The notes beneath the pieces were generated by a model. That model made no database searches. It was not told the origin of the DNA and was given only the letters and a program-made list of their open reading frames with translations. The position numbers and the translations under genes are program-made. This document shows, one piece after another, positions 1-6,632 of a stretch of DNA of 61,535 nucleotides. The stretch is taken from the IMG/VR virus record IMGVR_UViG_3300035182_000178, positions 1 through 61,535 of that record; one strand, given 5' to 3'. Every line of letters begins with the position of its first letter. Position 1 is the stretch's first letter. The DNA comes from a virus.

Positions 1-74
1 GCCCACAATAAGCAAGCCCCCTACTGAGCGGCAATATTCCTTCACGAGCCACACTATACAGCTAAGAGCCTACT

Positions 75-782
75 ATGAACGACACACTGAAAGAAAAACT
101 ATTGGATATTGCGGTCGCGCACGGACACATACACAAGCGCACGAAGACCTCAACCTCTGGTACAAGCCTGACAATCTTACGTGACTGGTTTGCAGAGACG
201 GATAACCCTGAAGTAAAAGGCCGACATATGGCTGACTGCCGATGTGCTTGCGGTAACGAGCTGACCTTACCCTGGAACCAAGTCAAAAAGAAAATAATCA
301 CACACTGTGGATGCCTGAAGAAACCAACGAAGGACAGAGTGCTTGCGAAGTACAAAGAAACTCGTGTAGTCGCCCCCAAAGGACACAGGGACTGGACGCG
401 AGCGGGTGTTGATGCTGACGGAGTATTTGGCCTAATGCGTTTTGTTGGATGGGAACGGAGAGCGGACCCCACGTACAGACCAAAACCTGTTCCCAAGGAT
501 CAGCGCAAGCGTAGCGGTGAAAGACGTGGTGTTGAGGGGACGCGGGTGTTTTGGAAGATGGTTTGTGCTTGTGGGAAGGTTGTGTGGGTGCAGAGTATTG
601 ACGTGAACAGGCGCGTGCCGCTGACTTGCGGGGGATCGTTCTGCACGCGCTTCTTAGCGAGTGGGTATAGTCGCAGGCAGGCTATGAAGCACTTCACTAA
701 GATGAGGAACAGGGACAAGGAAATCGTGGAGTCGTTCGATCACGTGACCGAAAACAAAGTTGATGGTGGATATCGCTTGTAA
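75..782 (+). CDS. Zinc-knuckle protein with two CxCG/CGC-type motifs, function unknown
   Basis: 235 residues, first gene of the plus-strand block. It has two related metal-binding signatures: C55-x-C57-x-C59-G with C78-G-C80, and C164-x-C166-G with C185 and C190. The first half resembles the CxCG...SCGC knuckle found in phage AP2/HNH-type DNA-binding proteins, but I see neither an AP2 nor an HNH domain. The protein is basic, which fits nucleic-acid binding (inference). The ribosome-binding site is weak. If the molecule is circular, this gene lies directly downstream of the AT-rich control element near 61.4 kb and would be an early gene. The specific role is unknown. Confidence 0.75.
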   Translation: MNDTLKEKLLDIAVAHGHIHKRTKTSTSGTSLTILRDWFAETDNPEVKGRHMADCRCACGNELTLPWNQVKKKIITHCGCLKKPTKDRVLAKYKETRVVAPKGHRDWTRAGVDADGVFGLMRFVGWERRADPTYRPKPVPKDQRKRSGERRGVEGTRVFWKMVCACGKVVWVQSIDVNRRVPLTCGGSFCTRFLASGYSRRQAMKHFTKMRNRDKEIVESFDHVTENKVDGGYRL

Positions 783-787
783 ATGTA

Positions 788-816
788 TTGCGCTCTGGAA
801 GGTTAGGTGGCATACT
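788..816 (+). promoter_or_regulatory. Sigma-70-like promoter for the DUF932 gene
   Basis: TTGCGC (788-793), a 17-nt spacer and CATACT (811-816). The spacer shares GGAAGG with the promoter-like sequence at 59737. The -10 box falls inside a dyad, GGTTAGG (801-807) with CCTAACC (838-844), which also encloses a GGCAG/CTGCC hairpin. The dyad could be an operator or a structured 5' leader (inference). Confidence 0.5.
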
Positions 817-850
817 GTGTCACATGGCAGTTAGCTGCCTAACCCTCAAT

Positions 851-863
851 CATACAGGAGATA
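851..863 (+). promoter_or_regulatory. Repeated strong RBS leader CATACAGGAGATA
   Basis: This 13-base leader containing a consensus Shine-Dalgarno sequence occurs identically at 851-863, 4320-4332 and 4984-4996, each just upstream of an ATG. A shorter variant, CTCAGGAGATA, is at 6056-6066. Because the identity extends beyond the ribosome-binding core, these appear to be copies of one translation-initiation module in the plus-strand block. Confidence 0.6.
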
Positions 864-867
864 TATC

Positions 868-1836
868 ATGGCACACGAAATCCACCGCGACGCCTCTGGC
901 AAGGCACACTTCGCTTATGTAGGCTCAACCCCTTGGCACGGACTCGGGCAACTGCTGACGCCCGACGCGTCACTCGCTGTCTGGACCCAAGAAGCGGGTT
1001 TCAACTGGCAAATCGAACGCGGCGATGTGATGACCGAACTGGCCGACGGATCCAAGATCGTTATGCCCGAACGTAACCTCCTGTATCGCTCTGATACGAA
1101 GGTTCCGCTGGCAGTTGTTGGTTCCAAGTACAAGATCGTACAACCGACCGAAATCCTGCACTTCTACGAAGACTTGATCGGTGCCGCTGGCTTTACGCTC
1201 GAGACTGCGGGTATGCTGTTCGGTGGTCGGCGTTTCTTCGCAATGGCGCGCACCAACTACTCCGACGAAGTGCTGGCAGGGGACAAGGTTGATCAGTTCC
1301 TGCTCCTGACTACCGCGTGCGACGGCTCTCTGGCCACGACTGCTAAGTTCACGAGCGTTCGTGTCGTGTGTAACAACACCCTGACGATGAGCCTGCATCA
1401 CGACAGCAAGCAGAACACGGTCAAGGTGCCTCACTCCGCTTCGTTTGATCCCAAGAAGGTCAAGGAGACACTGGGCATCGCTGGTGAGACCTTTGATAAC
1501 TTCCTGGTTGACATGCGCAAGCTGGCTGAAACGCCGATGTCCAAGAACGAGGCGATCAACTTCCTGATCGAACTGGTTGGCGATCCGATGGAATCTCTGG
1601 AAGACCAGACTCCGGGCGCGGCCAATCTCATGACTCACTTGTTTAATTTGTGGAATACGGACAGTATCGGCAACGAACTGGCGGGACATACTCATTGGGG
1701 CATGCTGAACGCTGTTACGGAATTCTACGACCATCACACGGGCCACAAAACCCGCGACGCTGCCCTGAACAATACGTGGTTCGGCGAGGGCGAAAAGCTG
1801 AAGCTCCAAGCCTACGACATGCTCGTTGCGGATTAA
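868..1836 (+). CDS. DUF932 family phage/plasmid-like protein
   Basis: 322 residues. The N-terminus, with its PWHGLG motif and the region up to about residue 110, and the overall length match the DUF932 family (phage/plasmid-like protein TIGR03299), common in phages and plasmids and of unproven biochemical function. The start is fixed by a strong AGGAG leader. The gene has its own promoter-like sequence upstream and an intrinsic terminator downstream, so it is probably a separate, highly expressed transcription unit. Its codon use looks more G+C-rich and regular than that of the small genes around it. Confidence 0.85.
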   Translation: MAHEIHRDASGKAHFAYVGSTPWHGLGQLLTPDASLAVWTQEAGFNWQIERGDVMTELADGSKIVMPERNLLYRSDTKVPLAVVGSKYKIVQPTEILHFYEDLIGAAGFTLETAGMLFGGRRFFAMARTNYSDEVLAGDKVDQFLLLTTACDGSLATTAKFTSVRVVCNNTLTMSLHHDSKQNTVKVPHSASFDPKKVKETLGIAGETFDNFLVDMRKLAETPMSKNEAINFLIELVGDPMESLEDQTPGAANLMTHLFNLWNTDSIGNELAGHTHWGMLNAVTEFYDHHTGHKTRDAALNNTWFGEGEKLKLQAYDMLVAD

Positions 1837-1862
1837 CTGATCTGTAGTGCCTCCCCCGCTTT

Positions 1863-1892
1863 CCCTCGGCCTTCGGGTCGGTGGGTCTTTTT
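1863..1892 (+). terminator. Rho-independent terminator after the DUF932 gene
   Basis: Hairpin CTCGGCC-TTCG-GGTCGG with a stable TTCG loop, followed by TCTTTTT. It lies between the DUF932 stop and the next gene, so it separates the two transcription units or attenuates transcription between them. Confidence 0.6.
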
Positions 1893-1910
1893 GTACAGAA
1901 GGATACAGAT

Positions 1911-2321
1911 ATGAGAACACCTCAAGAAATTAGCGATCTACTCGTTGAAAGGGCACGCTCCAATTACCGAAATCCCTGTCAGTACATTTGCGATTGTTTC
2001 TACCACGACGATCCTATGGATCTGACTCAAGACGAGTTAGACATTGCTGTTGATATCGTGGATCGTATCCACGCTTACATTCACCAGACTATCGAAGGAC
2101 ATTGGTCTGTCTTTGAACACCTGCTCATCAAGAACCACAGGGACAAGCTCACTCACCCTGTCGTTGAGTCTATTGAAAAAGGTCTTTGTGTCTACCCGGC
2201 TTTTAGCTTCGCCTTCATAGAAACACTGGAAGATGAGACCAACGCTTTTCGTAAAGACTTGTTGGACACAATCAAATCCATGTCGGCCGACGGCCTTTTC
2301 TGCGAGGATAATCCATCATGA
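1911..2321 (+). CDS. Hypothetical acidic protein
   Basis: 136 residues, not recognised. The start at 1911 is chosen because AGAAGGA lies just upstream; an in-frame codon at 1881 has no such site and would overlap the terminator. The sequence is acidic and predicted mostly helical, without Cys clusters or membrane segments. Its last codons overlap the next start (ATGA-type overlap at 2318-2321), so the two genes are translationally coupled. Confidence 0.7.
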   Translation: MRTPQEISDLLVERARSNYRNPCQYICDCFYHDDPMDLTQDELDIAVDIVDRIHAYIHQTIEGHWSVFEHLLIKNHRDKLTHPVVESIEKGLCVYPAFSFAFIETLEDETNAFRKDLLDTIKSMSADGLFCEDNPS

Positions 2322-2785
2322 CTACTATTGACGAACTCTCCTTAGAACTGTCCATACTAGGTATAGTCTACGACAGGGTCAAGGCCAAGAACTTTGAATA
2401 CCCGTACATTTGCACGATGGTCCACTCTATCATCGCACGTTTGTATCCCGGTGCCGACGAAATGGAAACCAATGCTTTCGGCGATGAAATGAGTCGCCGC
2501 ATCAGAGGCGAAGTGACCGAGATGCTCGACGGGTTCGGTTCTGTCGAAGGCATGCTTTACGGGAACGAGCTTGACCGCTACCTCGTAGAGCAGCATGAAC
2601 GTGAGCCAGTGCACTATTGCGCCGAAGACCTGCTGCAAGATAGCCTTGCAGGGGTTTCCACAGTGGCGTGGCAATACCGCTTGGCTATCCTACGCGTCCT
2701 CATGGCTCGGCGCAGTGCCACCATCGCCAAATTACAAGAAGAACACGCCATGCGCCATGCAGGGTATGGTCCAGGGGGTCTGTGA
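2318..2785 (+). CDS. Hypothetical helical protein
   Basis: 155 residues, not recognised. It overlaps the preceding gene by 4 nt. It is predicted largely alpha-helical with a charged C-terminal helix around the RLAILRVLMARR segment. It is followed immediately by two very small coupled genes, so this is part of a tightly packed cistron series. Confidence 0.7.
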   Translation: MTTIDELSLELSILGIVYDRVKAKNFEYPYICTMVHSIIARLYPGADEMETNAFGDEMSRRIRGEVTEMLDGFGSVEGMLYGNELDRYLVEQHEREPVHYCAEDLLQDSLAGVSTVAWQYRLAILRVLMARRSATIAKLQEEHAMRHAGYGPGGL

Positions 2786-2907
2786 TGAACCTCTCTGTTA
2801 CGGATGCGAAAACAGTTCTTGGTCAACACAGATCCTCGAAGACGCCGCTACAACGGTGCCTCACAGCACTACCTGCCACAGATGAAATGACGGAGGCTTC
2901 ATCGTGA
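2785..2907 (+). CDS. Small hypothetical protein, 40 residues
   Basis: ATG at 2785 follows a G-rich Shine-Dalgarno-like stretch (CAGGGGG) and overlaps the last base of the previous stop. The peptide begins MNLSVTDAK and ends in TEASS; no family is recognised. Support comes from the coupling at both ends, since its stop overlaps the GTG of the following membrane peptide. A similar peptide in related phages would settle its reality. Confidence 0.45.
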   Translation: MNLSVTDAKTVLGQHRSSKTPLQRCLTALPATDEMTEASS

Positions 2908-2996
2908 ACAAGTTTATCGAACAAATGCCTTCCATCGTTTTCTGGGCGGCAATCTTTCTTGTTTCTACCAACCTGTTAGACATCCAATGGGTGTAA
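2904..2996 (+). CDS. 30-residue single-pass membrane peptide
   Basis: GTG start at 2904 after a perfect GGAGG seven bases upstream, overlapping the previous stop (GTGA). The peptide has about 16 consecutive hydrophobic residues (from IVFWAAIFLV) flanked by a charged N-terminus and ends IQWV, typical of a tiny inner-membrane phage peptide. Whether it acts on host membrane functions is unknown. Confidence 0.55.
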   Translation: MNKFIEQMPSIVFWAAIFLVSTNLLDIQWV

Positions 2997-3006
2997 GGAG
3001 AATAAA

Positions 3007-3258
3007 ATGAGTATCGCGGACCGCATCTTTATCGAAGGTCTTTTGGCTGTTGCATCTGAAGACATTCGCGCTCAAACCATCGACCTTACCACCAAGCTGA
3101 TGAAGCTCATCAGCGAGTACCCGAAGCCTGTTATCGCCCTCACCTTGCTTCGTATCAACATGGAAGTCGGTGAAATGGCACACAGCGAACTGGAACGCAT
3201 TATCTACGATCGCAAGCAACCCGCGCCTCCGAAACCCGTCACTTCTGGGATGCACTGA
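3007..3258 (+). CDS. Hypothetical helical protein
   Basis: 83 residues with a strong AAGGAG ribosome-binding site. The body is amphipathic-helical and the C-terminus is Pro-rich (QPAPPKP). No motif is recognised. It lies one base before the next coding start. Confidence 0.65.
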   Translation: MSIADRIFIEGLLAVASEDIRAQTIDLTTKLMKLISEYPKPVIALTLLRINMEVGEMAHSELERIIYDRKQPAPPKPVTSGMH

Positions 3259-3259
3259 C

Positions 3260-3451
3260 ATGGCCGACTTCAAGCATGACGATCTAACCGCGTACGAAGG
3301 GCTGTGGCATCAACGTTGGTCGCTGCCCACCGAGTCGGTTGAAGACAGGATTAAACGCCGCCTCAAAGATAACCACAAGTGTCTGGATCGTGAAGGAATC
3401 GTAGTCTTTAAACAACTGATTGTAGAATCTGCTGAATGGAGAAGGAAATGA
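3260..3451 (+). CDS. Small charged hypothetical protein
   Basis: 63 residues beginning MADFKHDDL. The start was moved to 3260 because the longer in-frame start at 3170 lies deep inside the previous gene. It is rich in Lys, Arg, Glu and Asp. Its stop overlaps the next ATG (ATGA at 3448-3451). Confidence 0.6.
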   Translation: MADFKHDDLTAYEGLWHQRWSLPTESVEDRIKRRLKDNHKCLDREGIVVFKQLIVESAEWRRK

Positions 3452-3687
3452 AAAAAGTATTCTGTGACATCTGCGGCGAGGAAATGGACTACGCCACTAT
3501 GCCGAATTTCATCAGGGGGAAACAGGAACAGGTGACTGTACTCAGCGTCAATCATGAGAAAATCAATGTGTCCCTCTGCGTCAAGGTCGACGAAGCGTAC
3601 GACAAGAATGGCAGTCACACAGATGTTTGTACGGACTGTCGTATGAGCGCCCTTTCTATGCTCAACAAGCGTCCCAAAGCTACTTGA
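3448..3687 (+). CDS. Small zinc-ribbon protein
   Basis: 79 residues with two CxxC pairs, CDIC near residue 6 and CTDC near residue 63, which would form one zinc-binding site. Start 3448 is preferred over 3436 because GGAGAAGGA lies at the right distance before it. Such short ribbons are common in phage early regions, often as DNA- or RNAP-binding proteins; no specific function can be assigned here. Confidence 0.65.
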   Translation: MKKVFCDICGEEMDYATMPNFIRGKQEQVTVLSVNHEKINVSLCVKVDEAYDKNGSHTDVCTDCRMSALSMLNKRPKAT

Positions 3688-3733
3688 GGATAACGGACAC
3701 ACCGAAAATTAAAGATGTCGCTGTTGTCGTAGG

Positions 3734-3780
3734 TTCGTACGAAGGTCACGACATGAATCCAAGTCTCGTCCTTCGTACGA
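3734..3780. repeat. Inverted repeat, 11-bp arms (TCGTACGAAGG)
   Basis: TCGTACGAAGG at 3735-3745 and its exact complement CCTTCGTACGA at 3770-3780, separated by 24 nt. Each arm contains the self-complementary core TCGTACGA. It sits in the 129-nt gap before the 3817 peptide and could be a paired operator or an RNA hairpin controlling the downstream genes (inference). Confidence 0.5.
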
Positions 3781-3816
3781 TGACCTCAGTGACGATGTCC
3801 CTTTCTAAGGTGTGGT

Positions 3817-3885
3817 ATGGTCGCACTCTTTTACATTGTTCTCTTATTCATGGCGTTTATGTGGCTAATCTCAAGAAAATGGTGA
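3817..3885 (+). CDS. 22-residue hydrophobic peptide
   Basis: ATG at 3817 follows AAGG at six bases. The peptide is almost wholly hydrophobic up to the terminal SRKW, giving a membrane segment with a positively charged C-terminus. It overlaps the start of the next gene. It is short, so chance is possible, but the RBS spacing, hydrophobic profile and overlap all agree. Confidence 0.4.
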   Translation: MVALFYIVLLFMAFMWLISRKW

Positions 3886-4097
3886 ACACCGATAACTACT
3901 GGCGTTCGCAGCAAGCATCGAAACCATCAATGCTCGGCGCTTCCATACCACTGAAGAAATGTCGCTGTTGCGGACTCTACAGGACCCCAACAGGATCCAA
4001 GAACGTCGATATCGGTGAACGTCAACGCGCTTTTGTTTGCGCTGACTGCGTTAAGAAAGGGAAACACGATGAGCTACGTGATAGAAGTGTTCGATAA
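3879..4097 (+). CDS. Small zinc-ribbon protein
   Basis: 72 residues with CRCC near residue 28 and CADC near residue 54, a four-Cys metal site. The reading frame stays open upstream to 3627, but that stretch overlaps the previous gene in another frame, so 3879 (or GTG 3882) is the likely start. It overlaps the next gene by 29 nt. Confidence 0.6.
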   Translation: MVNTDNYWRSQQASKPSMLGASIPLKKCRCCGLYRTPTGSKNVDIGERQRAFVCADCVKKGKHDELRDRSVR

Positions 4098-4287
4098 CAC
4101 TGCCCAGCGAATAGGGTATGCGTGGCGCGGTAAATTAACCGTGCGCAACACAGGCCACTACCCACACCCATCCTCAGCAGCTAAAGGCGTGGTGGCATAC
4201 CTTAAAACGCACCCCGAGCACCACTGCTTCGTCAACAGATTCAAAACAATACGACATCGCTTTGGTGTTTGTTTTCCGCCGCGCTAA
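4069..4287 (+). CDS. Small basic hypothetical protein
   Basis: 72 residues, start preceded by AAAGGGAAA. Rich in His, Arg and Lys with no recognised motif. It overlaps the zinc-ribbon gene and is followed by a promoter-like sequence for the next gene. Confidence 0.55.
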   Translation: MSYVIEVFDNTAQRIGYAWRGKLTVRNTGHYPHPSSAAKGVVAYLKTHPEHHCFVNRFKTIRHRFGVCFPPR

Positions 4288-4290
4288 TTG

Positions 4291-4299
4291 TGGTACTAT
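4291..4299 (+). promoter_or_regulatory. Extended -10 promoter candidate
   Basis: TGGTACTAT, an extended -10 (TGnTATAAT-like) box, lies 36 nt before the gene at 4336. The -35 region is poor (TTGTTT at a 19-nt spacer). The following leader contains the repeated CATACAGGAGATA element. Confidence 0.35.
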
Positions 4300-4335
4300 G
4301 TTCCTGTAGTAAATGAACACATACAGGAGATAACC

Positions 4336-4590
4336 ATGTCTGACAATCAACTGAAGTATAATCCTAGCATGTCGCAAGATAAGACGAAGCCTCACCATTT
4401 CTACGCTTCGTCTATTTGCACTTGGCGCACCAACACCAATCTCGAAGAACTGATCGCAGACATGAAGCAAGAAGGCCGAAGTTTCAACGTGTTCTATGTT
4501 CCTCTCGACGAAACGGCAATCTACAAGATCCGGTGCTACGCGCCCGAAGTTGAAGGCGTTATCTACCTCGGTATCTGGAACAAGGAGTAA
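4336..4590 (+). CDS. Hypothetical protein
   Basis: 84 residues, not recognised. The start is defined by the repeated CATACAGGAGATA leader. The compact sequence alternates charged and aromatic residues and ends in a predicted beta-rich segment (GVIYLGIW). It is followed by two coupled small genes. Confidence 0.65.
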   Translation: MSDNQLKYNPSMSQDKTKPHHFYASSICTWRTNTNLEELIADMKQEGRSFNVFYVPLDETAIYKIRCYAPEVEGVIYLGIWNKE

Positions 4591-4593
4591 GTC

Positions 4594-4872
4594 GTGTCCA
4601 ACGTGATCCCCGCTTCTTGTACACTGAACCAAGAGTTCATTGGCAAAGTCAAACCAGCTATTTTGCGAGTCTGGAACAGCGTTGCTGCCGATTTGTGTGA
4701 CGATGATGACGAGATGAGCAACCAGCTTGCGATTGAATACTGTATTGATGCAGATCGACTCTGGTTGTGTGGTGAAGATAAAGACGCCAACGATCTTGTT
4801 CGCGAACAGTGTAAAATTCACGGTCACACCAGAGTTCTCAAGTTTTTGTCCCGTAACATCTCTATTTACTGA
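4594..4872 (+). CDS. Hypothetical acidic protein
   Basis: 92 residues from a GTG start supported by AAGGAG. It contains a DDDDE acidic run near residue 30 and several Cys residues, but no paired metal motif. Not recognised. Confidence 0.6.
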   Translation: MSNVIPASCTLNQEFIGKVKPAILRVWNSVAADLCDDDDEMSNQLAIEYCIDADRLWLCGEDKDANDLVREQCKIHGHTRVLKFLSRNISIY

Positions 4873-4881
4873 GGAGATATT

Positions 4882-5013
4882 GTGAGTAATGAAACACCAG
4901 AACAACGTCGTGAAAAAGAACGATTCACCACTGTTTCATCAACAAGTATCGTAATACACTGCATCGGTTTCACTGCTTCACCACATACAGGAGATAACAA
5001 TGGCAACAATTGA
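4882..5013 (+). CDS. Possible small protein, 43 residues
   Basis: GTG at 4882 has a very good GAGGAG site seven bases upstream. The frame runs 43 codons and ends inside the start of the next gene, crossing its repeated leader. The charged N-terminus (ETPEQRREKERF) looks protein-like, whereas the remainder is low-information. It could be a decayed or regulatory leader ORF. Confidence 0.35.
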   Translation: MSNETPEQRREKERFTTVSSTSIVIHCIGFTASPHTGDNNGNN

Positions 5014-5233
5014 CAAGACAATCGCCGACCGCATCGTTGCTGGCGAGTTTACTGAAGACAACATAAATCGTATCGTTCGTTATATCAATGCGTGGAGCAA
5101 CCCGGCGTATGGTGTGACATTCGGTACTCAGGATAAGTCGCGTTACATGGTCGAGACGCCTTTTGTTCGCAACCCCGTCATCTACTGGGATCCGGCAGAA
5201 GGCATTGACAGATCTGGAGAATTTGACACATAA
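5000..5233 (+). CDS. Hypothetical protein
   Basis: 77 residues, start set by the third copy of the CATACAGGAGATA leader. Helical first half, aromatic-rich second half. Not recognised. Confidence 0.65.
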   Translation: MATIDKTIADRIVAGEFTEDNINRIVRYINAWSNPAYGVTFGTQDKSRYMVETPFVRNPVIYWDPAEGIDRSGEFDT

Positions 5234-5262
5234 GAAATGCGAACTATTCTGTACGTCTCTTG

Positions 5263-5337
5263 ATGGACGGAGATACGGTCAAAGTGCTCGCGCCGTCGAC
5301 TCTGTACCTGAAACCCAAACCAAGGAGCAAGAAATGA
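5263..5337 (+). CDS. Possible 24-residue basic peptide
   Basis: ATG at 5263 opens a 24-codon frame ending in KPKPRSKK, whose stop overlaps the next ATG (ATGA at 5334). Coupling and the basic tail favour a real gene, but there is no clear ribosome-binding site. Weak call. Confidence 0.25.
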   Translation: MDGDTVKVLAPSTLYLKPKPRSKK

Positions 5338-5453
5338 ACACCCAAACTCAAGACACCGCAAGATCAAAGCTAAACCGAAAAAAACTGGTGCAGAAGATCG
5401 CTTCTCTCAACGAAGACATCGAAGCTCTAGTGTCGTATGTAGACGGTTGCTAA
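5334..5453 (+). CDS. Small coiled-coil-like protein
   Basis: 39 residues preceded by AAGGAG. The basic first half is followed by a short heptad-like helix (ASLNEDIEALVSYV). Not recognised. The longer in-frame extension to 5163 is rejected because it overlaps the preceding gene and lacks a ribosome site. Confidence 0.5.
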   Translation: MNTQTQDTARSKLNRKKLVQKIASLNEDIEALVSYVDGC

Positions 5454-5454
5454 C

Positions 5455-5679
5455 ATGCTCCGCGTCAATAATACTGGTTACGAGGAATCTGACCTGATTG
5501 CTGACGCGGTTCGCCGCATTGATCTCTGGGCTCCGGCAGGAGTTCCTAATTGGAAAGCCTTACAGAACGTATTCGGTATCCCGGAGCAAGCTGCTCGCGA
5601 AATCTGCGTCATGTGTGACGTCAACCCTGATCTCTGTGAAGGTGCACGATGTCTATCGTCGAAAAACGCGAAGTCATAA
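5455..5679 (+). CDS. Hypothetical Cys-containing protein
   Basis: 74 residues, with Cys residues clustered in the last third (C51, C54, C62, C67) that could bind a metal. Not recognised. It overlaps the next start by 31 nt in a different frame. Confidence 0.55.
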   Translation: MLRVNNTGYEESDLIADAVRRIDLWAPAGVPNWKALQNVFGIPEQAAREICVMCDVNPDLCEGARCLSSKNAKS

Positions 5680-6560
5680 AACTTTTGAGCAAGTACGTCA
5701 ACTTCGACGATGAGCAAGTTACCGGTCAAGTCGTGTACCTACTCGGCGGCGTTGCGCAAGTTGTGTTCAACTGGCAAGAACTTGAACTGTGGCGTCAAGC
5801 CACTGGCCTTAACAAGAGTTTGTTTAAGACACACGTCTGGCCTATCTTCGAGTACAAGTTTTACAGGTACGACGAACTGCATCGCCTCGTGTCTGATGTA
5901 CCAAAATATTTACGAGAAGGGGTTGCATTGACGCCAAAATCCGGTATAATTCAATCCATACAGAGGGATAATCAACCTCGTATCAATCCGCAAACGCCGA
6001 CCGCCAAATCGTCGTTTGCTTCATCCACACCGCTTCGTGAAAGAAGTGGTTTATCTCAGGAGATAGAGATCATGGCAAAGACCGCAGTGTTTGATTCCGA
6101 AAACGTCCTCGTTGATATCTACGAGTCCAAGAAAGAAGCCAGGGCCCACAACAAGGGCACCGACCTGAAGTTCATCGACGCCAAGTCCTTCCCGAAGGGC
6201 GGTATCGGCGAATACGCCACCGTCGAAACCCTGTTCCCTGCCAAGGAAAAACCGGCCAAACCTGAAGGCGAAAAGACCCGCACCGTGGTCAAGCGCGAAG
6301 GTACTTACCGTGTCGTCAAAGCCGACGGTGCGCGCTTCAACGATGGCGACGAGCGCGGTCTCCTGCACACCGCACTGATGGGTTCCACTTCTGTCGAAGA
6401 ATATCTCGGCAAGGCACCGAAGGAAGCTAAGTTCACCTCTTCGCGTGGCGCTGCTCAAGTCGTTACCGCTGCTGGCTATATGTCCTACGCTTTCAAGCGT
6501 GGTTGGATTTCCCAAGGCGAGGCCAGTGACGATCAGCCGGAAGTGGTCGTCGAAGAATAA
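5649..6560 (+). CDS. Long in-frame ORF: unknown N-terminal part fused to the 6072 protein
   Basis: The start at 5649 has a GAAGGTG ribosome site. The frame stays open for 303 codons, straight through the promoter, leader and start of the gene at 6072. Residues 1 to about 95 look like a real protein. Residues 95-141 (Ser/Thr/Pro/Gln-rich) coincide with the non-coding-looking control sequence. Either an upstream gene has lost its stop and reads into the next one, or the phage makes a long form and, from 6072, a short form. Which product exists cannot be told from sequence. Confidence 0.45.
   Translation: MSIVEKREVIKLLSKYVNFDDEQVTGQVVYLLGGVAQVVFNWQELELWRQATGLNKSLFKTHVWPIFEYKFYRYDELHRLVSDVPKYLREGVALTPKSGIIQSIQRDNQPRINPQTPTAKSSFASSTPLRERSGLSQEIEIMAKTAVFDSENVLVDIYESKKEARAHNKGTDLKFIDAKSFPKGGIGEYATVETLFPAKEKPAKPEGEKTRTVVKREGTYRVVKADGARFNDGDERGLLHTALMGSTSVEEYLGKAPKEAKFTSSRGAAQVVTAAGYMSYAFKRGWISQGEASDDQPEVVVEE
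5923..5950 (+). promoter_or_regulatory. Consensus-like sigma-70 promoter for the 6072 gene
   Basis: TTGCAT (5923-5928), a 16-nt spacer and a perfect TATAAT (5945-5950). It lies inside the long upstream reading frame, about 120 nt before the ATG at 6072, leaving a long 5' leader. Confidence 0.6.
6072..6560 (+). CDS. Basic protein sharing a C-terminal domain with the 59823 gene product
   Basis: 162 residues, preferred product of this locus: it has its own promoter, a strong CAGGAGATA site and a terminator right after it. The C-terminal 80 residues (GTYRVVK...VEEYL..AP...A.KRGWI) align with the C-terminal region of the protein encoded at 59823-60437 (GEYEVVKK...FEEFF..AP...ALKSGWI). The N-terminal half is Lys/Glu-rich. 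Regular G+C-rich codons suggest high expression. Function unknown; a small nucleic-acid-associated protein is a guess. Confidence 0.7.
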   Translation: MAKTAVFDSENVLVDIYESKKEARAHNKGTDLKFIDAKSFPKGGIGEYATVETLFPAKEKPAKPEGEKTRTVVKREGTYRVVKADGARFNDGDERGLLHTALMGSTSVEEYLGKAPKEAKFTSSRGAAQVVTAAGYMSYAFKRGWISQGEASDDQPEVVVEE

Positions 6561-6577
6561 TCTGCACCGCCCAAAAC

Positions 6578-6602
6578 AAACCCGGCCTAGGCCGGGTTTT
6601 TT
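6578..6602 (+). terminator. Bidirectional terminator between converging blocks
   Basis: Perfect stem AAACCCGGCC-TA-GGCCGGGTTT followed by T's on the plus strand. The minus strand reads into TTTGTTTT. It sits between the end of the plus-strand block (6560) and the end of the minus-strand block (6633), so it stops transcription from both sides. Confidence 0.85.
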
Positions 6603-6632
6603 ATTGCTTGTTTTATGGGCCTGAGACTGTTT

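Noticed and set aside
970-1920. 316-codon minus-strand frame opposite the DUF932 gene
   Set aside because: Shadow of a highly biased real gene with an RBS, promoter and terminator; the composition is not protein-like.
4948-4965. T7-type promoter resemblance (GTAATACACT)
   Set aside because: Lacks the CACTATAG core, and no phage RNA polymerase gene is present.
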